Source of the DNA: Streptomyces tirandamycinicus
GTDB lineage: Bacteria > Actinomycetota > Actinomycetes > Streptomycetales > Streptomycetaceae
Assembly: GCF_003097515.1 (NCBI RefSeq)
Contig: NZ_CP029188.1
Location: 2,482,501 to 2,546,500 of the forward strand
Length of the DNA: 64,000 nt
Direction of reading: 5' to 3'
The position numbers were made by a program, and so were the translations under genes. The notes under the pieces are model-generated. The model worked only from the letters and a program-made list of their open reading frames with translations, had not been told where the DNA came from and searched no databases. Of the stretch, positions 1 through 9,136 are shown piece by piece (within the stretch, counting starts at the first letter, position 1; each line of letters begins with the position of its first letter).

Positions 1-1325
1 CCGGCGAGTACCTGGCCGGCCGGGTGGCCGACCTCGACGACGTGCGGAACCGCATCGTGGCGCGGCTGCTCGGGGTGCCGATGCCGGGCGTGCCGGACAG
101 TGACGAGCCCTATGTACTGATCGCCCGGGACCTCGCTCCCGCGGACACGGCGCTGCTCGACCCGGCGCTGGTGCTCGGGTTCATCACCGAGGAGGGCGGC
201 CCGACCAGCCACAGTGCGATCCTGGCCCGGGCACTGGGGGTGCCGGCCGTGGTGGCGCTCCCGGGCGCGTGCGAACTGGGCGAGGGCACGGTGGTCGCCG
301 TGGACGGCAGCACCGGCGAGGTGTTCGTGGAGCCGAGCGACGAGCGGCGTGAGCTGCTCACCGAGGCGGCGGCCGAGCGGAAGGCCGCGCTGGCGGCGTC
401 CACCGGACCGGGTGCGACCTCGGACGGGCACAAGGTGCCGCTGCTGGCGAACATCGGAGGCCCCGGAGACGTACCCGCCGCGGTGGAGGCCGGTGCCGAG
501 GGCGTCGGTCTGTTCCGCACCGAGTTCCTCTTCCTCGACGACAGCAGGCAGGCGCCTTCGGAGGCCAAGCAGGTCGAGGCGTACCGGACGGTGCTGGAGG
601 CGTTCCCCGAGGGACGGGTGGTCGTGCGGGTGCTGGACGCCGGCGCGGACAAGCCGCTCGACTTCCTGACCCCGGCCGACGAGCCGAACCCGGCTCTGGG
701 CGTGCGGGGGCTGCGGACGCTGCTGGACCACCCCGAGGTGCTGCGCACACAGCTCACCGCGCTGTCGAAGGCCGCCGAGGGTCTGCCCGTGTACCTGGAG
801 GTCATGGCGCCGATGGTGGCGGACCGCGCCGATGCCAGGGCGTTCGCCGAAGCGTGCCGCGAGGCCGGGCTGAACGCGAAGTTCGGCGCGATGGTCGAGA
901 TCCCGTCCGCGGCCCTGCGGGCGCGGTCGGTGCTGCAGGAGGTCGAGTTCCTGTCGCTGGGCACGAACGACCTGGCGCAGTACGCCTTCGCCGCCGACCG
1001 CCAGGTGGGTGCGGTGTCCCGGCTCCAGGACCCGTGGCAGCCCGCTCTGCTCGACCTGGTGGCGTTGTCCGCCGAGGCTGCCGCGGCCGAGGGCAAGAGT
1101 TGCGGCGTGTGCGGTGAGGCCGCGTCGGACCCGCTGCTCGCGTGTGTGCTGACGGGCCTGGGTGTCACCTCCCTTTCGATGGGTGCGGCGTCGATCCCGT
1201 ATGTACGGGCGACGCTGGCGAAGTACACGCTGGCCCAGTGCGAGCGGGCCGCCGCCGCGGCGCGGGCGGCGGACTCCGCCGACGAGGCGCGGCGTGCCGC
1301 GCAGGCGGTGCTGTCCGGGGAGTGA
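1..1325 (+). CDS. ptsI: PTS phosphoenolpyruvate-protein phosphotransferase (enzyme I), 5' truncated by the window
   Basis: Enzyme I autophosphorylates with PEP and passes the phosphate to HPr at the head of the sugar phosphotransferase system; it is cytosolic. The frame is already open at base 3, so the N-terminal HPr-binding part lies outside the window. The first visible segment carries the phosphohistidine signature GGPTSHSAILARALG. The C-terminal PEP-binding barrel follows, with GVGLFRTEFLFLD, the loop SLGTNDLAQYAFAADR and the late active-site cysteine in CGVCGEAASDP. A strong hairpin terminator lies about 20 bp after the stop, so ptsI probably ends its transcript. Streptomyces usually carry a single ptsI. 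The family call is certain; only the missing 5' end limits the entry. Confidence 0.97.
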   Translation, partial: GEYLAGRVADLDDVRNRIVARLLGVPMPGVPDSDEPYVLIARDLAPADTALLDPALVLGFITEEGGPTSHSAILARALGVPAVVALPGACELGEGTVVAVDGSTGEVFVEPSDERRELLTEAAAERKAALAASTGPGATSDGHKVPLLANIGGPGDVPAAVEAGAEGVGLFRTEFLFLDDSRQAPSEAKQVEAYRTVLEAFPEGRVVVRVLDAGADKPLDFLTPADEPNPALGVRGLRTLLDHPEVLRTQLTALSKAAEGLPVYLEVMAPMVADRADARAFAEACREAGLNAKFGAMVEIPSAALRARSVLQEVEFLSLGTNDLAQYAFAADRQVGAVSRLQDPWQPALLDLVALSAEAAAAEGKSCGVCGEAASDPLLACVLTGLGVTSLSMGAASIPYVRATLAKYTLAQCERAAAAARAADSADEARRAAQAVLSGE

Positions 1326-1344
1326 CCGGCGGCCGGCGTTGGGA

Positions 1345-1374
1345 GGGGCTTCCCGCCGTGCGGCGGGGAGCCCC
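1345..1374 (+). terminator. Intrinsic terminator of ptsI
   Basis: A 13-bp stem (GGGGCTTCCCGCC pairing with GGCGGGGAGCCCC, one G-T pair) with a GTGC loop sits 20 bp after the ptsI stop and is followed by CTTTCC. It also separates ptsI from the convergent gene that ends at 1478. Confidence 0.8.
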
Positions 1375-1477
1375 CTTTCCGTCCGGAGCGCCGAGGGGGC
1401 GCCGCCGGAGCACCGCCTGCGTCCCCGGACACGCTGAGCGTGTCGCCCTCCTCCTTGGCTTCGGGGCTCGTGCGCGC

Positions 1478-2488
1478 TCACGGGTGTGAGCCGCCCACGT
1501 CGAAGCCCGCCCGGTACTCGACGCCCGGCTCCGGGGACAGGGGGTCCCCGGTGTCCGCGTCCGTGCAGTAGGCGCAGAAGACCTCGGCCTCGGTGAGCGC
1601 GACCAGCCGGCCGGCGTGGAGCCGCCAGCCGTGGAGCCGGTCGGGAGCGCCGGGCAGCGAGGTTCTGAGGACGACTCCGCCGGGGCTTTCGAGGGCGACG
1701 CCGACCGCCAGGACCGTCGCGAACTCGGCGGCCTCGGAGGAGTCGAGGGCTCCCGGCCCGTCGTCGGGGCGTGTGGTGTGGAGGACCGCCAGGAGCTGCT
1801 CCCCCTGGTCGGCCGGGACGCTGCAGACGAGGTGGTGGGTCCCCGGGCCGGCGCCGTCGAGCAGTTCGGCGAGGAGCCGTGACGCGCGCTCGAACGCGGT
1901 GCGGCCCGCGTCGTCCCCGCGCTCCGGGCCGGTGCCGGCCAGGAGGGAGGTGGCGTACTCCCATGTGGCGTGCCGGACCGCGCGGTTGAGGAGCAGTGGG
2001 ACGAGTTCGTCCAGCGGCTGGCCGGTGTACGCGACGGTCGCGCCGGTGGCGGCGACCTCGGCGGTGTAGCGGCTGCGGCTCGCGGAGGAGTCGGGATCGA
2101 GCCCGGCCTCCCGGCAGTAGTGGGCGAACTCCTCCGGGTCGAAGAGGGCGACGGTGGTGTGCCCGCCCTGGGTGGAGAGTGCTTTGAGCAGGCCTTCCGC
2201 GTGGCGCAGATAGTCGGGATGGTCGTCGAAGGCGAAGGTCGGGTACCGGCGCATGGCGGCGAAGTCCTCGTCGTCGACGAGGAGCCCGACGACGGCGGGT
2301 ACGTCGCGGCGCAGGGCCCGGTGGCGCGCTCGCCGGTCGCCCCCGGCCCGGCCGCGTCCGCGCGCGTGGTCGTGCCGCCCGGGGTGGGTGGGCGCCGCGG
2401 TGTGGTCCGGGCCGTCCGGTGCGCGGTGTGCGCCGTCCTTGCCGTGGGTCGTGGTGCGGGTGTTCGCCTGCTGCTTGCCGTGCTGCAT
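1478..2488 (-). CDS. Conserved hypothetical protein (336 aa)
   Basis: I do not recognise a family with a known function. The first ~60 residues are low complexity, rich in His, Arg, Gly and Thr, and look disordered. The rest is an acidic, globular-looking alpha/beta sequence with segments such as VVGLLVDDEDFAAMRRYPTF and LFDPEEFAHYCREAGLDPD. No signal peptide or membrane segment is seen. I chose the ATG at 2488 because AGGGGGA lies about 5 bases upstream; an in-frame start at 2530 would add 14 residues but has no such site. The gene is convergent with ptsI and stands alone. It resembles the many actinobacterial cytosolic proteins of unknown role. The reading frame itself is well supported by codon bias. 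Confidence 0.8.
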   Translation of the reverse strand: MQHGKQQANTRTTTHGKDGAHRAPDGPDHTAAPTHPGRHDHARGRGRAGGDRRARHRALRRDVPAVVGLLVDDEDFAAMRRYPTFAFDDHPDYLRHAEGLLKALSTQGGHTTVALFDPEEFAHYCREAGLDPDSSASRSRYTAEVAATGATVAYTGQPLDELVPLLLNRAVRHATWEYATSLLAGTGPERGDDAGRTAFERASRLLAELLDGAGPGTHHLVCSVPADQGEQLLAVLHTTRPDDGPGALDSSEAAEFATVLAVGVALESPGGVVLRTSLPGAPDRLHGWRLHAGRLVALTEAEVFCAYCTDADTGDPLSPEPGVEYRAGFDVGGSHP

Positions 2489-2597
2489 GGAGTCCCCCTG
2501 GCCGTTCGGGCGGTGTTGCCCAGTGCTCACTCACCGTAACCGCGGGCACTGACAACGTGGTTCCGCCGCAGGGAGGGGGACGCCGGGGGGCGCCGGT

Positions 2598-4586
2598 TCA
2601 GCCGCGCCCGGCGGCGCGCTCGCGCGCCAGGTGCTCGTAGAAGCGCAGCAGTTCGAGGTCGTCCACCGATCCGGGGTTCACCACCTTGGTGAGGGCGGTT
2701 CCCTGGAGCAGGCGCTTGACCGGGACCTCGATGCGCTTGCCGGTGAGGGTGTGCGGGACGCCGGGAACCTCGATGATCTCGTCCGGGACATGGCGCGGCG
2801 AGAGCTGCTCACGGATGGCCCGCTTGATCCGGGAGCGCAGGTCGTCGTCGAGCGCGGCGCCCGGTGCGAGGTGGACGAAGAGCGGCATCCAGTAGCCGCC
2901 GTCGGGTTCCTCGAGGCCGATGACCAGGGATTCCCTGATCTCGGGGAGTCGTTCCACCACTTCGTAGATGTCGGCGGAGCCCATCCGGACGCCCTGGCGG
3001 TTGAGGGTGGAGTCCGACCGTCCGTGGATGACGACGGAGCCGTGGTCGGTGATCGTGATCCAGTCTCCGTGCCGCCAGACGCCCGGGAACATCTCGAAGT
3101 AGCTGTCGCGGTAGCGGCTGCCGTCGGGGTCGTTCCAGAAGCGGATCGGCATGGACGGCATGGGGTTGGTGACGACGAGCTCGCCGACCTCGCCGACGAG
3201 GGGCTTGCCGTGCGGGTCCCAGGACTGCAGGTCGGTGCCGAGGCAGGCGGCCTGGAGTTCGCCGATGTGGACGGGCAGGGTCGGCACGGCGCCCGCGAAG
3301 CAGCTGCAGACGTCCGTGCCGCCGCTGACGGACGCGATCCACAGGTCCTCGCGGACCTCGTCGTGCAGCCAGCGGAAGCCGTCGGGCGGCAGGGGGGAGC
3401 CGGTGGTGGCGACGCAGCGGACGGTGGTCAGGTCGTGGTCGCGCGCGGGGTGCACGCCGGCCTTTCGGCAGGCCATGACGTAGGCGGCGGAGGTGCCGAA
3501 GAGGGTCGTCCCGGTGCGCTCGGCGATGGCCCACTGGGCGCCGGTGTCGGGGTGGCCGGGGCTGCCGTCGTACAGCACCACGGTGGTGCCGGTGAGCAGC
3601 CCGGAGACGAGGAAGTTCCACATCATCCAGCCGGTGGACGTGTACCAGAAGAAGCGGTCGCCGGGACCGAGGTCGCAGTGCAGTCCGAGTTGCTTGAAGT
3701 GCTCCAGCAGGATGCCGCCCTGGGACTGGACGATCGCCTTGGGCAGCCCGGTGGTGCCGGAGGAGTAGAGCACCCACAGCGGGTGCTCGAAGGGGACCTG
3801 CTCGAAGTCGGGTTCGACGTCGCCGGCGGTGAGCGCGGACCACTCCAGGGCGCCTTCGGGGGCCGGGGAGCCGAGCAGGGGGATGTGGACGACGGCGCGC
3901 AGGGTGGGCAGTTCGCGGCGGAGCTCGGCGACCACGTCGGCGCGGTCGTGCTCCTTGCCGCCGTAGCGGTAGCCGTCCACGGTGAAGAGGACGACCGGCT
4001 CGACCTGCTGGAAGCGGTCGAGGACGCTGCGGGCGCCGAAGTCGGGCGCGCACGAGGTCCAGGTGGCGCCGACGGCGGCGGTGGCGAGGAGGGCGGTCAC
4101 GGCCTGCGGGATGTTGGGCAGATAGCCGCTGACGCGGTCGCCGGGCCGTACCCCGAGGGCGCGGAGTTCGGCGGCGAGGGATCCGACCTGGCGGCGCAGT
4201 TCGGCCCAGCTGACGGAAGCCGGGGTGTGTGTCTCGTCCAGATGGACGAGGGCCGGCTCATGGGCGCGGGCGGGATCCTCGGCGGTGCGCAGGGCGTGTT
4301 CGGCGTAGTTGAGGGTGGCGCCGGGGAACCACCGGGCGCCGGGCATGCCGCGGTCGGCGAGGACGCGCTCGCCGGGGGTGGAGAACCGTACGTCGAACCA
4401 GTCGGCGACCGCCTGCCAGAAGGTCTCGAGCCGGTCGACGGACCAGCGGTGCAGGGCCGGGTAGCCGCCTTCGGCGGGCGCACCGTAGCGGTCGGCGGCC
4501 CATGCCTGGAAGCGGGTGATCCGGGCCGCCGCGATGCGGTCGGCGTCGGGCTGCCAGAGGGGGGCAGGGTTCGCGCTTGAGGTCAT
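2598..4586 (-). CDS. Acetoacetyl-CoA synthetase (acetoacetate-CoA ligase)
   Basis: This cytosolic ligase activates acetoacetate to acetoacetyl-CoA through an acetoacetyl-AMP intermediate, feeding ketone bodies into lipid, isoprenoid or TCA metabolism. The 662-aa length fits the acetoacetyl-CoA synthetase branch of the ANL superfamily. The AMP-binding P-loop signature YSSGTTGLPKAIVQSQGG is complete, the WTSCAPDFG and WYTSTGWMMWNF segments are typical of this branch, and the C-terminal domain carries HTLTGKRIEVPVKRLL with the catalytic lysine. The ATG at 4586 is preceded by GGGAG and fits the family length; an in-frame start at 4631 is less likely. The gene is divergent from the GH31 gene at 4899 across 312 bp. 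Acyl-CoA specificity is inferred from sequence resemblance. Confidence 0.93.
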   Translation of the reverse strand: MTSSANPAPLWQPDADRIAAARITRFQAWAADRYGAPAEGGYPALHRWSVDRLETFWQAVADWFDVRFSTPGERVLADRGMPGARWFPGATLNYAEHALRTAEDPARAHEPALVHLDETHTPASVSWAELRRQVGSLAAELRALGVRPGDRVSGYLPNIPQAVTALLATAAVGATWTSCAPDFGARSVLDRFQQVEPVVLFTVDGYRYGGKEHDRADVVAELRRELPTLRAVVHIPLLGSPAPEGALEWSALTAGDVEPDFEQVPFEHPLWVLYSSGTTGLPKAIVQSQGGILLEHFKQLGLHCDLGPGDRFFWYTSTGWMMWNFLVSGLLTGTTVVLYDGSPGHPDTGAQWAIAERTGTTLFGTSAAYVMACRKAGVHPARDHDLTTVRCVATTGSPLPPDGFRWLHDEVREDLWIASVSGGTDVCSCFAGAVPTLPVHIGELQAACLGTDLQSWDPHGKPLVGEVGELVVTNPMPSMPIRFWNDPDGSRYRDSYFEMFPGVWRHGDWITITDHGSVVIHGRSDSTLNRQGVRMGSADIYEVVERLPEIRESLVIGLEEPDGGYWMPLFVHLAPGAALDDDLRSRIKRAIREQLSPRHVPDEIIEVPGVPHTLTGKRIEVPVKRLLQGTALTKVVNPGSVDDLELLRFYEHLARERAAGRG

Positions 4587-4898
4587 GGGGCGGCTCCCGG
4601 GCGGCTGTGCGGCTCTGTGCGTGGTCGGCACGCGGTCGGCACGTGGTCACGTGTGTGTCCGGGCGGGGCGAGGGTGTGGCCTCGCACGGATGACAGGGAC
4701 GATGCCACGTGATCGTCTTCCGCACCAGGGTTCCCCACCCATGCCGCAGTGGCTGATTGTGTGCTCTGACCACGGGTGGTGGCGCCTCGCATCGCGACGG
4801 TCGGCTTCCGGTACCGCGATCGGCGGGGACTCCCGCCGCGGGTGAACGACAGCTGAACGGACCCCGCCCCGGCCTCGGCGGATGGCAGGGTGAGCGGC
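4587..4898. other. Divergent intergenic region with CACGTG motifs
   Basis: This 312-bp spacer separates two divergent genes and should hold both promoters. It contains three CACGTG hexamers (4640-4645, 4649-4654, 4706-4711) and a short direct repeat GGTCGGCACG at about 4623-4643, close to the synthetase start. I see no convincing -35/-10 pair and no small gene. Confidence 0.5.
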
Positions 4899-7289
4899 AT
4901 GGACGGTCGTGATCTGGCGCGCTCGGTGAGGGTGTTCGGGACGGTGCGGGGGCTGCGCGCGGCGCGTTCGGCGTGGCGCCGCAGGCGTACGGACGCGTGG
5001 GGGCTGCCCCCGCGGGGCGCGGAGCGGGCGCGGGTGCCGGGCACCGTGACCGGGGCCGAGCCGTCGCCGGGCGGCGGGCTCGTCCGCTTCGCCCGTTCGG
5101 AGCTCCGGGTGACCGTGGCGGCCGCGGGAGTCGTGTTCTGGGGCTGGGACGGTGCCGGGCCCGAGCCGTCGTACGCGCTGGACGGCGCGCCTCCGCGGCC
5201 CGATCCGCGGGCGGAGCTGGAGCCGGACAAGGCGGGCGGCTGGCGGATCGTCTCGGAGCGGGTCACGGTGGCGGTGTCCCGGCACGGCGGGGTCGAGATC
5301 CGGACACCCGGCGGGGTGGTTTTGCGCAGGGATCTGCCCCCGCGCTGGTGGGAACCGGTCGGCGGCGGCCCCGCCCGCTGGCTGCAGCGCAGTGAGGTAC
5401 CCGCCGACGCCCGGTTCTTCGGCCTCGGCGGCCGCGCGTCGGGTCCCCGCCTCAGGGACGGCACGTACCGGCTGTGGAACACCGATCCGCGCGGGAGCTT
5501 CGGTCCGGACGACGATCCGCTGTACATCACGATGCCGGTGCAGTGGGTGGTCGCGGACGCGGGTACGCATCTGGCGTTCCTGGACAACTCCTGGGAGGGG
5601 CGGGTCACCCTGCGCGAGGGCGCGGAGGGCGCGGGGTCGGGGCACGACCGCCCGGGTACCAGCGAGGTCCGGATGGCGGGTGGGCCGCTGCGCTGCTGGG
5701 TGGTCGTGGGCACGCCGGCCCGGGTGCTGCGGGGGTGGACGGGGCTCACCGGGGCGCCCGTGCCGCCGCCGTCGTGGGCGCTGGGGCCGCAGCACGCGCG
5801 CTGGGGCTTCGGCAGCGAGCGCGAGGTGCGCCGGGTGGTGGCGGGCTACCGGGGGCGGGGTCTGCCGCTGTCGGCGCTGCACCTGGACATCGACCACTAC
5901 GACGGCCACCGGGTCTTCACCGTGGACACGGAGCGCTTTCCCGACCTGCCCCGGCTGGCGGAGGATCTCCGGGCGGAGGGGGTGCGGCTGGTCTCGATCG
6001 TGGATCCGGCGGTGAAGGCCGAGCCCGGCAACGAGGTGTACGACACGGGCGCCGCGGCCGGCGCGTTCGTCCGGGACGGGCGGGGGCGCGAGGTGCGCGG
6101 CGAAGTGTGGCCCGGCGAGTGCGTGTATCCGGACTTCACCGATCCGCGGGTCCGCGCCTGGTGGGGTGGGCTGTACGAGGAGCGTCTGGCGCAGGGCTTC
6201 TCCGGGGTGTGGCACGACATGAACGAGCCGGTGTCGTTCACCCCGTTCGGCGACATGACGCTGCCCCGCTCGGCCCGGCACTGCCTGGAGGGCCGGGGCG
6301 GCGACCACCGTGAGGCCCACAACGTGTACGGCCTGGCGATGGCGCGGGCGGGCTACGAGGGCTTGCGGAGGCTGCGTCCGCGGGAGCGGCCGTTCCTGTT
6401 CTCCCGCTCCGGCTGGGTGGGCATGCAGCGGTACGGCGGGACCTGGTCCGGTGATGTGGCGACGGGCTGGCCGGGGCTGCGGGCCTCACTGTCGCTGGTG
6501 CTGGGACTGGGGCTGTGCGGGGTGCCCTACTCGGGTCCCGACGTGGGCGGGTTCGACGGGAGCCCGTCGCCCGAGCTGTTCCTGCGCTGGTTCGAGCTCG
6601 CCGCGTATCTGCCGCTGTTCCGTACGCACGCGGCGATCGGCGCGGGGCGCCGGGAGCCGTGGGAGTTCGGCCCGCAGGTCCTCGGGCACGCCAGGGCGGC
6701 ACTGCTCGAACGGGAGCGGCTGCGCCCCTACTTCGTGACCCTGGCGCATCAGGCACGGCAGACCGGGGCTCCGTATGTGCGGCCGTTGTGGTGGGAGGCG
6801 CCGCGCGACCGGGCGCTGCGGGACTGCGGGGACGCCTTCCTGCTGGGTGACGCGCTGCTGGTGGCGCCGGTGCTGGAGCGGGGGGCGGACCGGCGTGCGG
6901 TGCGGCTGCCGCGGGGGCTCTGGTACGACACGGTGTCCGGCGGCTCGTACGAGGGCCCGGGGCAGGTCCTGCTGGACGCCCCGCTGTCGCGGATCCCGGT
7001 GCTCGCGCGGGCGGGTTCGGTGATTCCGGTACGTGCCGAGGGCGGCCGGACCGGACTGGAGGTGTGGGCCCCGGCGCCGGGGCGCAGCGGCGGCGGGGCG
7101 GTGGTGGAGGACGGCCCTCCGGGGGCGCGGCCCGTGGTGGAGCGGTACGCCGCACGGCTGGTGGACGGCCGGACCGTGGTGGAGCGGGTGTCCGACGCGG
7201 TGTCCGGCGCCGGATCGGTGCCGCCGGAGCGTCCGGTGCGGGTGCGCGGCGGGCCGTCGGCACGCCCGCCCGGCCCGGCTCAGCCGTAG
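4899..7289 (+). CDS. Glycoside hydrolase family 31 alpha-glucosidase-type enzyme
   Basis: GH31 enzymes hydrolyse terminal alpha-linked glucose or xylose from oligosaccharides. The 796-aa product shows the nucleophile motif WHDMNEP, with the catalytic Asp at about residue 440, the acid/base region TWSGDVATGWPGLR with Asp at about 519, and the family segments LDIDHYDG and GPDVGGF. No signal peptide is visible: the N-terminus is Arg-rich and hydrophilic, so the enzyme is probably cytosolic. I chose the ATG at 4899 because AGGGTGAG lies just upstream; a GTG at 4890 is also in frame. The C-terminal ~60 residues are Gly/Pro/Val-rich. The 3' end overlaps the convergent Nudix gene by 10 bp. Exact substrate (maltose, isomaltose, xyloside) cannot be read from the sequence. 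Confidence 0.93.
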   Translation: MDGRDLARSVRVFGTVRGLRAARSAWRRRRTDAWGLPPRGAERARVPGTVTGAEPSPGGGLVRFARSELRVTVAAAGVVFWGWDGAGPEPSYALDGAPPRPDPRAELEPDKAGGWRIVSERVTVAVSRHGGVEIRTPGGVVLRRDLPPRWWEPVGGGPARWLQRSEVPADARFFGLGGRASGPRLRDGTYRLWNTDPRGSFGPDDDPLYITMPVQWVVADAGTHLAFLDNSWEGRVTLREGAEGAGSGHDRPGTSEVRMAGGPLRCWVVVGTPARVLRGWTGLTGAPVPPPSWALGPQHARWGFGSEREVRRVVAGYRGRGLPLSALHLDIDHYDGHRVFTVDTERFPDLPRLAEDLRAEGVRLVSIVDPAVKAEPGNEVYDTGAAAGAFVRDGRGREVRGEVWPGECVYPDFTDPRVRAWWGGLYEERLAQGFSGVWHDMNEPVSFTPFGDMTLPRSARHCLEGRGGDHREAHNVYGLAMARAGYEGLRRLRPRERPFLFSRSGWVGMQRYGGTWSGDVATGWPGLRASLSLVLGLGLCGVPYSGPDVGGFDGSPSPELFLRWFELAAYLPLFRTHAAIGAGRREPWEFGPQVLGHARAALLERERLRPYFVTLAHQARQTGAPYVRPLWWEAPRDRALRDCGDAFLLGDALLVAPVLERGADRRAVRLPRGLWYDTVSGGSYEGPGQVLLDAPLSRIPVLARAGSVIPVRAEGGRTGLEVWAPAPGRSGGGAVVEDGPPGARPVVERYAARLVDGRTVVERVSDAVSGAGSVPPERPVRVRGGPSARPPGPAQP

Positions 7290-7852
7290 CGGCCGGCGAA
7301 CCAGTTCCGTACCGCCGCGGTGTGCAGGGGGAAGGCGAGTTCGGCCGGCTCGTGCAGGACGTGCCACCCCTCCGTCTCGTCGGTCGGGGCCGAGGGCGGG
7401 AGTTCGTCCGCGGGACGGTGCGGGAGCAGGCCGAAGAGCAGCAGGTGCCCGCCGGGCGAGCTGAGGGCGTCGGCGAGACGGACGTCCTGCTGCGCGGCGT
7501 CGATGCCGGTCTCCTCCTTCAGCTCGCGGACGACGGCTTGCCTCCAGTCCTCGCTGTGGTCGATGAACCCGCCGGGCAGGGCGACCCGGCCGCGCTGGGG
7601 TTCGATGGTGCGGGTGATCACGACGAGTCCGGTGGTGCGCGGGCCGGTGACGGGGAGCAGGGCGACGGCCACGGGGAGGGGGTTGCGGTAGGCGATGTCA
7701 CCGCAGTCGGCACAGCTCCTGGGCCAGCCCGCGGGACCGTGGTACGGAGCCCCGCAGCTGGAGCAGTGGGAGTCCCGGACCGGCGTCCGGTGCACGGGCG
7801 TGCGGGCCGTTGCGGCGCCGGTACCGGGTGTGGTTTCGCGGGGCTCGGTCAC
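7280..7852 (-). CDS. Nudix hydrolase with N-terminal zinc ribbon
   Basis: Nudix enzymes cleave nucleoside diphosphates linked to another group. The Nudix box is complete (GGFIDHSEDWRQAVVRELKE continuing ETGI), matching G-x5-E-x7-REUxEExGU. Ahead of it, residues ~30-50 hold a CSSC...CADC zinc ribbon, an arrangement found in NudC-like NADH/capped-RNA pyrophosphatases and in several actinobacterial Nudix proteins. I did not find the NudC SQPWPFPxS signature, so a NADH-specific role is not supported. Length is 190 aa. The stop region overlaps the convergent GH31 gene by 10 bp. The gene is monocistronic as far as can be seen. Substrate unknown. Confidence 0.9.
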   Translation of the reverse strand: MTEPRETTPGTGAATARTPVHRTPVRDSHCSSCGAPYHGPAGWPRSCADCGDIAYRNPLPVAVALLPVTGPRTTGLVVITRTIEPQRGRVALPGGFIDHSEDWRQAVVRELKEETGIDAAQQDVRLADALSSPGGHLLLFGLLPHRPADELPPSAPTDETEGWHVLHEPAELAFPLHTAAVRNWFAGRYG

Positions 7853-7952
7853 ATGCCGACTCTACGCGACGGCGGACCCCGCGGTCCGCGCCACTGGAGC
7901 CGGGGCCAGGGGCAGGGCCGGGGCCGGGTGCTTCCGCGATCCCGGCGCCGGA

Positions 7953-8915
7953 TCAGTCCCCCGGGGCACCGTGGAGGGACCGCCGGGACACGGGGAAGTC
8001 GAAGTATGTGCCGGGGAAGAGTTCCGGCCGATGGGTGAAGTGCCACCACTCCTGGGGCAGGTTGACGAAGCCGACGCGGGCGAGGGCGCTCTCGAGCAGC
8101 TGCCGGTTGGCGCGCCGGGCGCCCTGGACGCGCGGGTCGCCGGTGTGCGAGAGCGTGTCGAAGCAGTCGTACCCGGTGCCCATGTCGGCGGAGTTGTCCG
8201 GAAAGCGCTCCGGCCGCGGTGCGTAGCAGGGGACGAGGGGCTCGCCGGGCACGTACGGGCGGGTCTTCGCGGCCGGGAGGGGGACGACGGTGAGGTCGAC
8301 GGTGCTGCCGCGGCTGTGACCGGACTTCTCGGCGATGTAGCCGTCCGCGAGGAGTCTCGGCTTGTCGACGCGTGGATAGAACTCCTGCTTCATCCGCTCG
8401 TCGGTGAGGTTTCGGGCCCAGCGCACGAAGTGGTCCACGGCGCGCTGCGGCCGGTAGCAGTCGTAGACCTTGAGCGAGTAGCCCTTGCGCAGCAGGGTGC
8501 GCTGGGCCGTGCGGAGCGCCCGGGCGGCGGGGCGGGTGAGGATGCAGACCGGTTGGCGGTAGCCGTCGATCGGTTCCCCGACGAAGTTGTGCGCCGTGGT
8601 GTAGCGGATGTCCTGGAGGATCGTCGGATCGACGGAGCCCAGCGTGACGAATCCCCGGGGGGCCGTCGGTTCGGAGACGGCGCGGGGCGGTGCGGCGGAG
8701 GCGCCCGGCGCGGCGGCGGTCACGACGGCCGGGGCCGTCAGGGCGGTGAGGGCGAGCAGGGCGGTGAGGGCGGTGAGGACGCGGCGTGCCGCGAGTGCGC
8801 GGCGTGCCGCGAGTGCGCGGCGTGCCGCGAGTGCGCGGCGTGCCGCGAGTGCGCGGCGTGCGGCAAGTGCGCGGCGTGCGGTGAGTGCGGTGGCGGGTCC
8901 TCTTATGCGCGTCAT
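7953..8915 (-). CDS. VanX-type D-alanyl-D-alanine dipeptidase (peptidase M15D), exported
   Basis: This zinc peptidase would hydrolyse D-Ala-D-Ala or related cell-wall dipeptides. The catalytic core carries the zinc motif SGHSRGSTVDL and the late EWWHF motif with the catalytic Glu and third ligand, plus YDCYRPQRAVDHF, all typical of M15D. The core follows a long N-terminus in which the hexapeptide ALAARR is repeated, then a hydrophobic stretch LTALTALLALTALTAPAVV ending near AAAPGASA, which looks like a signal peptide with a strongly extended, arginine-rich n-region. Two starts are possible (GTG 8921, ATG 8915), neither with a clear ribosome site. The exported VanX group without vanH/vanA neighbours is common in Streptomyces and is usually taken as wall remodelling or nutrient recovery; that role is inference. 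Confidence 0.9.
   Translation of the reverse strand: MTRIRGPATALTARRALAARRALAARRALAARRALAARRALAARRVLTALTALLALTALTAPAVVTAAAPGASAAPPRAVSEPTAPRGFVTLGSVDPTILQDIRYTTAHNFVGEPIDGYRQPVCILTRPAARALRTAQRTLLRKGYSLKVYDCYRPQRAVDHFVRWARNLTDERMKQEFYPRVDKPRLLADGYIAEKSGHSRGSTVDLTVVPLPAAKTRPYVPGEPLVPCYAPRPERFPDNSADMGTGYDCFDTLSHTGDPRVQGARRANRQLLESALARVGFVNLPQEWWHFTHRPELFPGTYFDFPVSRRSLHGAPGD
8781..8888. repeat. 18-bp tandem repeat, six copies, inside the VanX-like signal region
   Basis: Six head-to-tail 18-bp units fill 8781-8888. The first four (GCGGCGTGCCGCGAGTGC) are identical; the fifth and sixth differ by two or three bases. The unit keeps frame and gives ALAARR repeats in the peptidase N-terminus. Confidence 0.95.
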
Positions 8916-9136
8916 GCGCACCGTCTATCAGCAACCGGTGGCCGGGACCAACCCGGGGATGCGGGCCGCCCCTTCTCCCGTGCCGGACACCGAGCAGGCG
9001 TGGTGCAGCGGACATCGAACAGGCCCGGCCGTGGGCGCCGTTCGGCACGCCGGCGGGCGGGCCTCCCGCGGTGGCCGCGACCGGGCGCCCCGCCGGGTCG
9101 TGCCCGTGCCCCGCGCATGGCACACTGGCCAGAGTT

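Noticed and set aside
8915..8921. A vancomycin-resistance cluster around the VanX-like gene
   Set aside because: No vanH, vanA or vanRS genes are adjacent, and the protein carries an export signal, unlike cytosolic VanX.
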